DNA of 64,000 nucleotides from NCBI GenBank assembly GCA_021030905.1, contig JAGFMI010000012.1, positions 1-64,000 of the forward strand, written 5' to 3'. This DNA comes from Pyrenula massariospora. Taxonomy: Eukaryota > Ascomycota > Eurotiomycetes > Pyrenulales > Pyrenulaceae. A model generated the notes under the pieces. That model saw only the letters and a list, made by a program, of their open reading frames with translations. It ran no database searches and was not told where the DNA came from. The stretch's first letter is position 1. Every line of letters starts with the position of its first letter. A program made the translations under genes and the position numbers. Positions 22,066 to 33,481 of the stretch are shown piece after piece.

Positions 22066-25000
22066 TGATACAAGATAATGACTATCCTTCAACATTGATC
22101 CGGTTTGTTACGGTTAAGGCATAGCAGTACGACGCCGCGAGCATCAAGGAAGGTACGTCGAAAAGGGACCAATTTCGTACAAGATTACATGACCTTGAAC
22201 CATATGTAAGCGGATCAAGCGGATCAAGGTGTTTGGGCACCTTGAGCACCTTGATCTACCTCTGATATATATAAATGCGCACTTCGGACTGTCTTAGAGG
22301 AGGTCGTGTTCAACTCATCATAGCTATCTGCATAGTTAGTCGCGAAAGTACTGGATTATCTTTGTGGCCTTCACAAGTATCCCTTGGCTTAGTTCCTGAC
22401 CATTCCCTGAGAACCAACCGCGAGGTACCCATCTCTACGAGACATAGTGTACACGCAACACGGTCACCGCTTAAGCTGCGTACTTGGCATCTTACCTGCA
22501 TCACGCTGAGAATCTTCAGGGGAAACGCCGACAGAACGGTTCGGAAGTACAGGGTCAGTCTACCGCGGGCGATTTCTGTGTCTAACGCGGAATCTATTCG
22601 CTAAGACATGGAGTGCTCGCGGGCCAAAGTAGTTGTAGGCCCGGAGGGTAGGTTCAATCCTGTGAACCCGCTGTCCGAGGTCGAGAGGGCTCTGTGGGGT
22701 CGACCAGTTCAAAACAAATATCGTGCATGTAATGATGCATTGCAAGAGCCTCCCAACCAAACTAATGCTGAAAACGATCACAGAATCGCACCCTCACGGC
22801 AATGACCTATGTCGTTTCGACCTTAACGGCCAGCCGCCTCTCCACATTCTCTCAATCATCCAGAAAGCTCAAACCCGGGAAATGCGAAAGAAGGCGTCAT
22901 TAGCACCATAGCTAGACAGAATCCATATATTTCTCTGGCCTTTGATACTATCTATACCTCTGCATTCCAAGGAGGTAAAATTTCGTGTACGCATTAGCTA
23001 ACTGAACGACCTGAGCTGTGATTTTGGCTGCCCCCAAGATTGCCGGCGGATGACATACCTCTACGAGAGCAGAAGACAGGAGCCAAGAAGGGGAAAGCAT
23101 TGATGAAATGAAACTGTGCTCACGATGTCACATGCACACGAACCTCGTGGAAGAAAGCATTATTGTCTCTGGCGTCTACGTGCAAGTTTACCGGACGCTT
23201 GTCAGCCTGTGAAAGAGTTAAGATACTTCTAGCAGATGAACCAGCTTCGCAGAGAACACTCTAGGTGGACATAACAGCGGCTGGGTCTCTACCTAATAGT
23301 AATAGGAAGATGATGTGTGAGTAAGGAGCTAAAGACTTTAGGAATAAATCAGCCCGTGGTTGGAGGACACTTCTGTTTCTCTACTGTGGGCCGAACTGCC
23401 AATTGGATTCTCGGGAGATAATGAGGTTCGAGAGGGAACTGTAGGTTTTAGGAAATGTAGTCCCCGTAATGCTACGATTCTTTGGTGCTCAGTGGACTTC
23501 GGATCGTAGATACTTGGCTGAGATCTTCACACCGAATCACACTTGAATGTTTTACGTTAGCTGAGCTTGTTGTTTTCATTATTTCTAGAAAGTACGCTCT
23601 CACCCCACTAGGTAAGGAGTAAACTCCCGTTGCCTCTATCATCACAGTGAGATGTGAGGGGCGAGCAAAATCGTGGGTTTTAAATATTTCGAGCGAAGCC
23701 GTTGAGAAAACTTCATATCGAATAGGTCCAGCCACTACAATCTTTCTTATATTCGCTTGCTTGGTGAACTCAAGAGATACAGACCTAGGAACTAGAGCAC
23801 AAAAAAGGCTGATGAGATAAGACTCAACTGCAAGTAGAAGACACGGCAAGGGCAGCGATGGAAGGCCACAATGATGACAAAAGTCTGGAAAACAATGTTT
23901 GGGAAAAATAAATGACTGTCTTAATTTTCACGCTCATGAAGAAGGTCTCGGAAGGATGAGAGGGAATGGGAACTAATCCACCACGCCGTAAGGCTGAGCT
24001 CATATGTTAGGGCCCCGGAAACGAACTCGCAGGCTGTACGACATAGTATAATGCTGAAAGCAGGCCAGCAAATAAGCGATGGGCAGCCTGGCCGAATTAA
24101 GAAGAAGCCATTGAGGAGACTATACACTAATTGCAAAGAAAGCAGACATTAGCAGATCAGACTCGGGGTAGGACTATCGCGATTGTTCCAGCCCCCGCCC
24201 CACAATTGGATCTGTAGAATCTAAGGAAACCAACGAAAGCATACCGAGCAAAAAGCTGGCCTTTTTTTCCATCAACTCCCTTCTGGCTTCTTCAAAGAAG
24301 ATCAGGCACGATTGACACGCGAATTATGTGTTTAAAGAATATCAAGGACGCTGTGGGTGGACCTCACTTTATCGAAAGAGGTACAGACGTCTTTTGGGAA
24401 TTGAGAAGCTAGGCTCTTATTCGTCCTGGTTGCCTCGCGTAAAAAGCACTTTGCAGTCGTACTCCGTGACAAGCTGTCGATAAGAAAAGGGATATACAGT
24501 CCATCCAAAAGCTGCTGAGGGGCACGGTCGTAAACAAGCTAGCCGCTATGAGCCAGGGGATCGGGATAGAAGCTACCTCATCTCTTCTCTTAGAATGACC
24601 GAGAGCAAAAACCAAGCGATTCTCAAAATGAATATCTTGGGGTAGTTTCGATACGACTTTGGGGGTTGGCGCACTGGTGGGATCCAAGATTTGATTTTGT
24701 GTTGGAGGTCTTCGGATGCCACCGGTCGTGAAGACTCCGATGATACTATCGCCTCTAATGGAGAGAATCTGTAAAGCCCAATTTTGGAGCATGGTTTGCA
24801 GGCTTCTCCAAATTCTGTTGCGCTGTGGTCGTATTAATTCTCACAGAGTAGGACTGAGAACAATTGGAGTCAGGAGAGACAGAGGGCATAGAAAATGCAC
24901 ATTAAATCTAGATAACGAAAAAAGATCTTGCCCATCAAGCTTCTTAGAACCATTCGGGACTCGCGCACAAAAAATTCAAAGGTTTGTTCATTGACTTGAA

Positions 25001-25247
25001 GAAACCGGACGATGTTGAATGCTCAGGAGCGGACTTTAGGCTTTGAGGTGGATTGCAGAGCGGGGATTGGCGGCGGAGCGAAAAATAATTCGACGCTTCC
25101 GGTATACACCTGCATAGGTGAAACAGCTTCTTATCAGCACAATGCAGATCGTGCAAAATTTAGTTAATGTAGACCCGCATTCACCAAAGACAGCTTTTCT
25201 CTTGAGACACGCTTTTTGGTGTCAGCCTTCACTCTGCGCTGTTGAAG
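22066..25247. other. 3.2-kb stretch with no supportable gene
   Basis: Base composition is normal, but only short unrelated frames occur on both strands (the longest 109-127 codons). None has a domain motif, a believable splice pattern or family resemblance. It could hold a decayed gene, a non-coding transcript or the idiomorph border. The last part is the promoter of the GPN3-type gene. A hairpin is present at 22,222-22,256. Confidence 0.5.
22222..22256. repeat. Perfect 10-bp inverted repeat (hairpin)
   Basis: GATCAAGGTG (22,222-22,231) and CACCTTGATC (22,247-22,256) are exact complements around a 15-bp loop that itself contains CACCTTGAG. A further CGGATCAAG precedes the left arm. An AT-rich TATATATAAA follows at 22,266. 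It could be a transposon end or a regulatory palindrome; nothing else supports either. Confidence 0.6.
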
Positions 25248-26242
25248 ATGTCCAAGTTCGGGGTGCTCGTGATGGGTCCTGCCGGAGCCGGTAAGGTTGG
25301 CAAAGACTCTATTCCCCTTCAAACGCGTTCGCTGACGAATCTCCAAGACCACGTTCTGCACTGCACTCACCGAGCATCTACAAAATTCGCGAAGATCATG
25401 CTTCTATGTCAATCTGGATCCTGCGGCAAATGATTTCAGCTATGAGCCTGACCTCGATATTCGAGATCTTATCACATTGGAAGATGTCATGGAGGAATTG
25501 AGCCTTGGACCGAATGGAGGACTCATCTATTGCTTTGAGTGCGCAAGCTCCTTCACGACGACAGACCTGCGCAAGATGACTGAAATGCCATTCTAGATTT
25601 CTTCTTGACAACCTCGATTTCCTTTCCGAGTCTCTCGACCCTTTAACGGAGGACTATCTCATCATATTCGATTTACCAGGTCAGATTGAACTCTACACTC
25701 ACATTCCTCTTCTTCCGAGCCTGATCCGTCATCTCTCGCGTATGGGACCCCTTAACATTAGCCTCTGTGCTACGTACCTCCTTGAGGCTACTTTCGTAAT
25801 TGACAGGGCTAAATTCTTCGCCGGGACCTTGTCAGCTATGAGCGCGATGATCATGCTTGAGCTGCCGCATGTGAACATTCTTAGCAAGATGGATTTGGTG
25901 TCAGAAATGGTGGGGAAGAAAGAGTTGAGACGGTTTGTTGATCCGGACTCCACACTTATTGATGAAGACGATACGACCGGAGATGCCGCGCACTCGACCA
26001 TTGACCCCAATGAGAAGTCGAGCGTTTCAAGTGGAACTTCGTACCAGGCACTCAATCGAGCTGTAGCACGCTTAATTGACGAGTTCAGCATGGTTCAATT
26101 CCTTAAGCTGGATGCCCAGGATGAGGATAGTGTTGGTGCCATCTTGGCCTACATCGACGAAGCAATCCAATATCACGAGGCGCAAGAACCAAAAGAACCG
26201 GCTGAGGTTGAGGCGCAAGATCCGGCTTGGGAGTACGGTTGA
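25248..26242 (+). CDS. GPN3: GPN-loop GTPase, GPN3 type
   Basis: GPN GTPases help assemble RNA polymerase II and bring it into the nucleus. Exons 25,248-25,295, 25,348-25,538 and 25,597-26,242 join to 885 nt (294 aa), the usual size. Residues 1-18 hold the P-loop (MGPAGAGKTT, the Lys codon at the end of exon 1). Then come NLDPAANDF, the signature GPN tripeptide at residues 70-72 (LGPNGGL), the G3 motif FDLPGQIEL and the G4-like SKMDL. The C-terminus has a long acidic insert and YHEAQEP. The first donor is GTTGGC and the second GTGCGC, both weak, but the phase and the family sequence force them. ATG 25,248 is directly before SKFGVLVMGP, the usual start. The N-terminal pattern favours GPN3 over GPN2. 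Confidence 0.9.
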
Positions 26243-26291
26243 AGAGACGTCTCTTTCCGCAACATCTTCTCGAGAATCATATCACGAAGCC

Positions 26292-26483
26292 ATGGTACTC
26301 ACAGAAGACTTCTACTTCATTACATGTGCGCAGCGTCTTGCTCCTAGCGATGCACAGCTAAGAAATTGGTACTTAATTGAGCTCGGACCCTATCCAGAGC
26401 TCAACGTCGTCGCTCGTTTGGGTTCTCAGAAAGAGGCACTAGACTCCTTTGCTACCTTACTCCAGGAGCATAAGTATATCTGA
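26292..26483 (+). CDS. Small ORF, 63 aa, unknown
   Basis: An ATG 49 bp after the GPN3-type stop opens 63 codons. The composition is protein-like (YFITCAQRLAP, NWYLIELGPYPELNVV), with no signal peptide or membrane segment. It may be a separate small gene, the relic of a longer one, or chance sequence in the 3' UTR. No homology is recognised. The following 282 bp to the next gene hold nothing else. Confidence 0.25.
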   Translation: MVLTEDFYFITCAQRLAPSDAQLRNWYLIELGPYPELNVVARLGSQKEALDSFATLLQEHKYI

Positions 26484-26765
26484 CCGATCAATATCTTAAA
26501 TCTTGACCGTTTCTTAGCACATCAAATTAGCAGCAAAGGTAGGGACATGGTCTCAAGGAAATAAGGATCATTTTGCAGACCAGTGCTGGACGATTAAAGG
26601 CTATTTGATTGGCTTCGAAGGTCTATGGATGGGATCTGTCGTCTAGTCATTTCTATAATTCCAGCGAAGGATATGTTCTTGCGATGATTTCCTTTTTAGA
26701 GCAAGCCTCCGTGATAGGCATGTTCGCCGGCAAGCTGGAGAAAAAGCGAGTCATGCTTGCTGAAT

Positions 26766-27709
26766 TCAAGATCCACCTACCTCATTCATAACACCGCCAT
26801 CAACCTTCACAATCTCTCCATTCACGTACCCACATTTTGCCAGAAAAATGACCGCCATAGCCATCTCCTCGTCTCTGCCGGACCGTCCAGCGGGCACCGC
26901 ATGACCCTTGGAGAGAACCTTTTCGGAAGGCATAGACGTCTTTTGACGCTCGTCTGATTTGCCCATCGTCATCTCTGAAGGAAAATACCCTGGCGCGATG
27001 CTGTTCACTCTTACACCAGACCGAGCAAACTCTCGGCTCATCATCCTTGAAAGGTGCGCGGTTGCAGCCTTAGCAGCATTATAACTAAAATGACCTTGAG
27101 CGTGTCGCATCAGACCAGACATGCTTGAGATAACGATTGAAGAGGCATGGTGTTCTGTTGGGGCAGCCTCAAGCAGCGGGAGATTGGCAACAGTCGTGAA
27201 GTAGACTGAAGAAACGTTGGTATTATAGGTCGAGTTCCAAGCTTCGGGAGTCTCCTTGTTCCACAGATTTTCCTTGATTTCGGCAGCTGATTGTCCTTCG
27301 GGCGGCGCCTTTGGACCAGAAACTCCAGCCGCAGCTACTAGGAGGGACAGGAATTTTTCCTTGGAGTGGAGGTCTTGTACAAGCTTTTCCAGAGAACCTT
27401 TGTCTGTGACATCACACGGTCCAATGGGAATAATTTGCCCCGTCGAAGTAAGCTTCGGATCTGGAGAATGCTGCTTTGCAGCTTGTTGTAGAGCTTCCAA
27501 TCGTCTGCCAGTGATATAAACTTTCGCGCCTGGCGGAAGTATGTTTCGTCAGCGCGCTATGCTGCTGCTTGGGGATTGGCGACCGTACCGTTGGCTGAGA
27601 GAGCTTGCGCTGCCATGAGCCCGATCCCGGTCCCACCCCCGCTGATCAAGCAGACATATCCTTCCAGAGAAAAGAGATTCGTAAGACGGAGATCCCGGGT
27701 GCTCGCCAT
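26766..27709 (-). CDS. Short-chain dehydrogenase/reductase (SDR), classical type
   Basis: NAD(P)-dependent oxidoreductase; substrate unknown. Exon 1 is 27,589-27,709, a 58-bp intron lies at 27,531-27,588 or one base either side (GTACGG..GCCAG), and exon 2 runs 26,766-27,529 or 27,530. The joined 885 nt give 294 aa. The cofactor motif SGGGTGIG lies near residues 20-27, followed by an Arg-Arg (VYITGRR), which suggests NADPH. The catalytic set is VISSMSG (Ser) and SYNAAK (Tyr, Lys), then the SDR C-terminal VNSIAPGYFPSEM and VDGG. ATG 27,709 starts a natural N-terminus just before the Rossmann fold. It ends 523 bp after the GPN3-type gene (convergent) and diverges from the GDT1-type gene. No biosynthetic cluster genes are near, so a housekeeping or detoxifying reductase is as likely as a secondary-metabolism enzyme. 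Confidence 0.9.
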
Positions 27710-28204
27710 GTTGCCGAACGGGGTGCTGGTAGTTGGTGGTGGACGAAGGGCGAGCACCAGAACAATGAAAAGGCGACGATGAAAGAGTTCGTTGAATGCT
27801 GATGTCAAAAATTCGTTAATGGCAGGGATTCCAGCATTAAGGATTTCCAGACCCCTTGCGCGTGTGTGATCCAGGCTCTAAGCGCACATTAGCCACACCA
27901 GGAACGCGGCAAGTCGAAATCTCGTAACCGGCGATACGGCTTCCACCTTGTCAAATACCGGGGACGCTCGAGATCCCTAAACACGACCCCTACTCCACGT
28001 TTGAGCTTGTTTTCCCCTTCCCCAGATCTGCAACTCGGCTTTTTGAAGGGCTCGGATCCCTTTCTATCCGGATACACTCAGTCTGCCGTTCAATTCGTAT
28101 CATCACTAGTACAGAGTCCGAGAACGTTTTGTATTTAAGCTCCGGGATTTGCTCACAACCGAAGTGCCTGACAGCGAAGGCATCTCCCTTCCTTCACACA
28201 CGTC
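27710..28204. promoter_or_regulatory. Divergent promoter between the SDR and GDT1-type genes
   Basis: 495 bp without a believable ORF separates the two start codons. No specific binding site can be named. Confidence 0.4.
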
Positions 28205-29860
28205 ATGAAGATTCGACGGCGAATTTCACCGCTTTTACTTTTACTACTTCCCTCTATTACATGCACACTCGCCCGATCGATATTACAAGACAGTACACCA
28301 GAGAAGGGAGAAGTTGTTAACGCTGACCCCGCTGCGGCTGCGGCTGAAGCTGTTGTCATACAACACACTGATTCTGACAAGAAAGCGAATCCCAAGGGTA
28401 CAAAAGATGCTCCTGTTGATGGCAAAGATGGAAAGCCGCACGCTGGGCCATTTGTCGAGACGGAGGCAGAGCGAGATCGGAGAAAGGCAAAAGAATCTGG
28501 AGAAAGGGAGCCCAGACCAAAACCAGTATACAAAGAGCAATATGGATTAGAGGGAGATGTACCAGAGTCGCACGATGGAGTCATGGATGATCCAAATCGA
28601 TTGGTAGCAAAAGAAGGGACACGAGGGACAGAAGGAGGAGTTTCAGAGAAATCGAGCAGCACACTTGACACGAAAACACCGGAAACCCCAAAGGAGCAGC
28701 CACCATTACCACATAGCGAGCAGCAAAGGATGGGTGACGGCGAGGGCAAAGACAAAGAAGCCCTCGAGGAAGAAAAGAAGAAACTTCTTGAAGTGAGTAT
28801 TGATTGAGCGCGGTTTGGCTACGTGTCTGACATAGGCTTAGAAACCAGAGGATCTTCCAGAGAAGCCGCACGATATCCCCATGCCTGAAAACCCATCTTC
28901 ACCAAAAGATTCGAGGATCGAAACCACAGATCCTCCTAGAGAAAAGGCATCCATCTCCGACCATCACGAAGACGATATAATCCAGCCTCTGCATTCCCTC
29001 GTCCTATCCTTCACAATGATCATCTTCTCTGAGATAGGCGACAAGACCTTTCTCGTGGCTGCGCTTATGGCTATGCGGCATCCGAGAATGGTTGTCTTCA
29101 CATCCGCCTTTTCCGCGCTCATTACAATGACCGTTTTGTCCGCGGTGCTTGGCCATGCCTTGCCAACGCTGATCCCCAAAGCCTTGACGAACGTCCTTGC
29201 CGCTGGCCTCTTCTTCGTCTTCGGTGTGAAAATGCTGCTTGAAGCGCGTGGCATGTCGCGGGACGAGGGTGTTAGTGAGGAGATGAAAGAGGTAGAGATG
29301 GAGCTGGAAGAGAAGGAGCACCAGCAGAGAAGGAAAAGCCGCAGAAGGTCGTCAATTGATCCCTACGTCCTTGAATCGGGTCGAGGAGTCAGGAAAGGAC
29401 GGCACACAAACGCACACTCCAGACTGCCTTCACCTCCCGACAGCCCGATCTCTTCTTCATCAAGAGAGAGCTCTCCGTCGAGGCAGTCGAGCTGGAGGAA
29501 TATCGGGTCAGGGGTCAACAATCTCTGCTCTCTCCTTCTGAGCCCGGCATGGGTGCAAACATTTATCATGACTTTCCTAGGTGAATGGGGAGACAGAAGT
29601 CAGATTGCCACCATCGCCATGGCCGCTGGCCAGGACTACTGGTGGGTTACTGGTGGTGCCCTGGTTGGTCATGCCATGTGTACAGCCGCAGCGGTAATAG
29701 GTGGACGTGCCATCGCTGGGAGGGTGAGCTTGAAAGTTGGTACGTACTCTACCTCTCGGTGGTGCGGTAGGTCGTATACTGACCTTTACCAGTCACAATG
29801 GGCGGCGCAATCGCCTTTCTGGTCTTTGGGGGCATCTACCTATTTGAGGCAATATATTAA
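28205..29860 (+). CDS. GDT1: GDT1-family (UPF0016) Golgi/vacuolar Ca2+/Mn2+ transporter
   Basis: GDT1 proteins move Ca2+ and Mn2+ into the Golgi lumen and support glycosylation. Exons 28,205-28,792, 28,842-29,739 and 29,793-29,860 join to 1,554 nt (517 aa). An N-terminal signal peptide (LLLLLLPSITCTLA) is followed by about 200 charged, low-complexity lumenal residues. Then come two copies of the transporter domain with the family motifs EIGDKT and EWGDRS, separated by a Ser/Arg-rich loop. The last short exon supplies the C-terminal helix ending GGIYLFEAIY; without splicing, the frame would run past 29,900 into unrelated residues. Yeast Gdt1 is about 280 aa. The extra length lies in the N-terminal extension and the loop, which is usual in filamentous fungi. 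Confidence 0.92.
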
Positions 29861-30622
29861 TACAGTGTCGGAAACTTCCAACATCTTTCATTTTATCTCT
29901 TTCCTCCAGCGACAGACCTTCGCCGGATCATTTATATGACGATAGCATTTGAGCTTGGTGTTCTTACGGCAATCAGAACCAGTCCTGCTGAAAAGAGCGT
30001 TTGCATGGAGCTTACAAGGGCTAATGGATTCCCTGTGTAGATGTATCTGCCTCAAGGCGCCGGAGGGTGACTGTTAGCATATTATGGGACTTGATGTCGA
30101 AGCCTATTTGTATAATCTGAGCCAAAGTTGGAAGCAAAATGCAATTCGCCAGACCCTCACTGGTGAGGACAGCCTCTGTCATCATTCTCTAGCGATGCTT
30201 ACCTGAGCTGCACGTCGTGCACTGAATCATGCACATTATTGTAGAGCTGTAGACTCATTCTGGTAAGCAGTCCACTACAATTTTAGTACCATCGTGGTTG
30301 ACATACTCACGGGAAGGCAATGAGCTTGCTGGTCTGTCTGAACATCCTGCCCAGTTCTACGATTTGATGCAGGCGCCAACAAAGTTGAACATGGTCCGTG
30401 CGTTGTATTTACGTTTTCCCCAATCAGGCGGAACGCGATCATCCTGATATCCGCGACTGCAACCTGTCAAACGAATGAACAATTCCAAATCGAACACGAG
30501 AAGAATGGTGTAGCCTTCCCGCTCGTCGACAGAAGTATTTGCATTCTTCCAAACGGGAACCCAGTCCCAGCGACCTCCTGTCGCCGCCCATCACATCACA
30601 TTCGCCCTCGAATCCACCGACC
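29861..30622. other. Intergenic region
   Basis: 762 bp containing the 3' UTR of the GDT1-type gene and the promoter of the next. No ORF or repeat that I can support. The last 80 bases are C-rich pyrimidine tracts, as in many fungal core promoters. Confidence 0.5.
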
Positions 30623-31495
30623 ATGGCCCAAACCACCACCCTCCCGCTACTCTCCCCTTCTTCACTCTCAATCCTAAAACTTAGCTCCCAAATCTTCCCT
30701 TCCACCCACCAACCCAGCACATCCCCCGCCAAAGCGCCCCGCTCCTCCGACGCGTCCGAGCCCGAGCCCGACGCCAACCCCACCCCCGCCTCCCTCGCCG
30801 CCGACCTGACGCACTACCGCGACCTGTTCACGAAGCTGCACTTCTCGTACCTCGAGCAGGTCACCAAGGAGAAGTACCTGCGGTCCATCGTCGGGGATCC
30901 GCCGGTGCTGGTCAGCCATGCGGAGAACGTGGCGCTGGAGGAGGAGGTTGCGGGGGCGAAGAGGGAGTTGAAGGGGAAGAAGACGGAGGTTGAGGAGATG
31001 AGGGTGGAGATGGAGGAGTTGGGGAGGGGGTTGGTGGAGAGGTGGGAGGCGGTTGCTGAGGGGAGGGGGAGGATGGAGGGGTTGCCGGGGGATATTGAGG
31101 AGTGTGAGGAGCGGGTTGAGGAGTTGAGAGGAAGGGTGGCGGAGCTGGAGGGGAGGGAGGGGGAGATGAGCGATGAGGGTTGGAAGGGAGCGGAGGGGAT
31201 GGATTTGCCGTTGGAGGATACGCTGGCCATGAGGGCAGCAAGGGAAGAGGAGATGAGGGCGGTGGAGAAGGAGATTGAGGCGTTGAGGAGGAAGGTGCCT
31301 GGAAAAGAGAGGGAATGTGAGGTGGCAGAGAGGGAGTTGGAGGGCTTGGAGAGAAGGAAGAATGATGTCTGTCGAGTCGCTGGAGAGGAGAGAAGGAGAA
31401 AGGAAGAAGGTGGGCGGGATAGGGTGGAAGAGGCTGGGAGATGGTGGAGGGGAGTGGAGGGCACGATGAGAGGGTTGGGCTTGGCTCAGTGCTAA
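30623..31495 (+). CDS. Sos7-like kinetochore coiled-coil protein
   Basis: A single exon of 290 aa starting at ATG 30,623 (context CGACCATGG); the frame is open upstream but without an ATG. After a Ser/Pro-rich N-terminus comes THYRDLFTKLHFSYLEQ, then VTKEKYLRSIVGDPP, which I recognise from fungal Sos7 kinetochore proteins (KNL1/Spc7 partners). The rest is almost continuous charged coiled coil (Glu, Arg, Lys). The codons in the second half are strikingly G-rich, so the opposite strand shows long false frames rich in Ser and Pro. The identity rests on the N-terminal motif alone. Confidence 0.7.
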   Translation: MAQTTTLPLLSPSSLSILKLSSQIFPSTHQPSTSPAKAPRSSDASEPEPDANPTPASLAADLTHYRDLFTKLHFSYLEQVTKEKYLRSIVGDPPVLVSHAENVALEEEVAGAKRELKGKKTEVEEMRVEMEELGRGLVERWEAVAEGRGRMEGLPGDIEECEERVEELRGRVAELEGREGEMSDEGWKGAEGMDLPLEDTLAMRAAREEEMRAVEKEIEALRRKVPGKERECEVAERELEGLERRKNDVCRVAGEERRRKEEGGRDRVEEAGRWWRGVEGTMRGLGLAQC

Positions 31496-31818
31496 GGCTT
31501 AGCGAGGTTGATGCTAGCAGTCGTTGTGAAGTTAGAGACGTTTCGACCGGTACAGGAATGGAAGCAATCATGAGGAACAGCTATTTTGAACGGCGATAAC
31601 GATCTTTGTACAAATGAACTCAGCGGGAGCCCTAGATGGAAGTTGCTTGTTGCAGAATTGGACTGATTTGGATAGCTAAGCGTTGTCTATTACGCTCCAG
31701 AGGATCGTAATGAATCTTGACAGCTGAAGAAATCATCAGTTGTAACAACTCCGTGACTTTGCTAATTGGACACTTTGCCAAATCGAAATCATCCTGATGA
31801 TCATTGTTTAGGCTCGGT
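31496..31818. other. Convergent intergenic region
   Basis: 323 bp hold the facing 3' UTRs of the Sos7-like and RPS9 genes. Nothing else seen. Confidence 0.5.
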
Positions 31819-32624
31819 CTATTCTTCGTCCTCTTCCTCCTCACCACCCTCCTCCTTTTTCTCCGCAGCTTTGGCCTTCTTCCTCCTGACACGGCCTGGT
31901 CTCCCACCACCAAATGGACTGGTAAGCGCAAAGTCAATGTGCTTCTGGCTGTCTAAGCGTACGACGAAGCTAGGTACATTGACGATCTGCTTTCCAACAC
32001 GAATATGGCGTTGCTTGATAAGGACCCGGGCGTGGTGGATTGACTTGGCGAGACCGAGTTTGTAGACACAGGTTTGGAGACGGCGTTCTAAGAAATCTTC
32101 AACCTTTAAGGCAAGCACATAATCGAGCTTCATGCGCGATTCATCAAGGACGCCGACCCGGACAAGACGACGGATGAGAGCATTGCCCTCAAAGAGACGT
32201 CTGGGGTCTTTTTCGTCCAAGGTGAGTAGTTCACTGCATGGGAGGTCAGAATGCGCGATCGATTGAGTCTGAGTACGACTGACCGAGCAGCGCGGCGAAT
32301 CTTAGACAGCTGAAGCTGTACACGCCATACTTCACGCTTGTTCCTCAAGCCAAATTCGCCGACAATTTTCAATTCAGAGTCACTGGTAGAATTATTAGAC
32401 CGTAGACTTAAGTAGAGTCAAGCTCCGCTCAGTGGCCATGAAGGGACGTACAGACGAGCCGACTCGAATGCTGATGTGCGTGTTAGCTGAAAGGATAGGT
32501 TGAAGAGATCTAAGAAGGTTTTACTTACGTCGACGGGGCACCTTATAGGTCTTGGAGTACGAACGTCTGAAGCATAATTAGCAGAGTCTTGCCATGGAGA
32601 CCTTCAATTTCCTTACGGAGCCAT
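31819..32624 (-). CDS. RPS9: 40S ribosomal protein S9 (uS4)
   Basis: Small-subunit ribosomal protein. Five exons on the minus strand: 32,617-32,624 (only ATGGCTCC), 32,531-32,568, 32,452-32,470, 32,284-32,382 and 31,819-32,233. They total 579 nt (192 aa), the normal length. The spliced start is [16 protein letters not shown], then [20 protein letters not shown], the S4 RNA-binding domain ([20 protein letters not shown]) and an acidic/Lys-rich tail. Every junction keeps phase and restores conserved residues. Introns 1-4 begin GTAAGG, GTAAGT, GTACGT and GTCAGT. The very short first exon is typical for fungal ribosomal protein genes. It shares a 229-bp divergent promoter with RPL21. Confidence 0.97.
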
Positions 32625-32853
32625 AATTGCGACAGGTGAGCGCAATCAAAAAGCTTGTCCGGTTTGTTGTCACTGAAGTCGGCGAGGAGTTGATGGTGTG
32701 GAGGAACTCCAGCTTTCGCATGTGTGAGGCTAGTCCTGACATAGAAGTTAGGGCTCAGGGTAGCCCACCCAACGTGGCACACCTGCAAACAACTTGGAGT
32801 TCGATCCTTGAGAACGACCTCAATTAATCTCTCGGCCTGCGCCAAGAACCAAG
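32625..32853. promoter_or_regulatory. Bidirectional ribosomal-protein promoter (RPS9/RPL21)
   Basis: Only 229 bp separate the divergent start codons of two ribosomal protein genes, so promoter and both 5' UTRs must fit here. This arrangement suits balanced expression of the two products. No individual site was identified. Confidence 0.75.
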
Positions 32854-33481
32854 ATGGGTCACTCAGCGGGTTTGAGAGCTGGCACTCGCGTATGTGTGCT
32901 TTTTGAATAGTCGCAATGACTCCAAGCTAATATGGTTCGCAGTACGCGTTCTCCCGCGACTTCAAGAAAAAGGGCTTAATCCCCTTGCAGACCTACCTTC
33001 GACAATATAAGTAAGATAGTGTGATCATGAGGTGAGGAATCATACTGATACGTCTACAGAGTTGGTGACATTGTGGACATCAAAGCCAATGGCGCCGTAC
33101 AAAAGGGGTCTGTCTTATTACACCGTTTCTCATCTCATTTTCTAACAGCTTTTTAGTATGCCCTACAAGGTCTACCACGGCAAGACTGGCGTCATCTACA
33201 ATGTCAGCAAAACTGCTGTCGGCATCATTATCTACAAGCGAGTACGCAACCGGTATATTGAGAAACGAGTCAACGTCAGAGTCGAGCACATTTCCCTGTC
33301 GCGGTCAAGAGAAGAGTTTTTGAATCGGGTGAAGGAGAACGCAAAGAAGCGGAAAGAGGCGAAGGAGAAAGGGACAACAGTATTCTTAAAGAGGCAGCCG
33401 ATTGCGCCAAGGGAGGCGCATAAGGTAGATGCGCAGAAGCCGGAGACTGTGGTGCCAGTTGCGTATGAGACGACTATTTAG
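32854..33481 (+). CDS. RPL21: 60S ribosomal protein L21 (eL21)
   Basis: Large-subunit ribosomal protein. Exons 32,854-32,889, 32,943-33,010, 33,060-33,107 and 33,157-33,481 join to 477 nt (158 aa; yeast has 160). The protein reads MGHSAGLRAGTRYAFSR, KKGLIPLQTYLRQYKVGD, then MPYKVYHGKTGVIYNVSK and the C-terminal RVEHISLSRSREEFL, all conserved. Introns start GTATGT, GTAAGA and GTCTGT and are 49-53 bp. Divergent from RPS9. Confidence 0.97.

Noticed and set aside
23472-24792. Minus-strand frames of 125 and 127 codons in the gene-empty region
   Set aside because: No motif, no matching exons, composition not protein-like.
28153-28755. 200-codon minus-strand frame opposite the GDT1-type gene
   Set aside because: Antisense shadow of a well-supported coding exon; no family motif.
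30814-31571. Long Ser/Pro-rich minus-strand frames opposite the Sos7-like gene
   Set aside because: They arise from the G-rich codons of the coiled coil on the plus strand; composition is only Ser, Pro, Leu.
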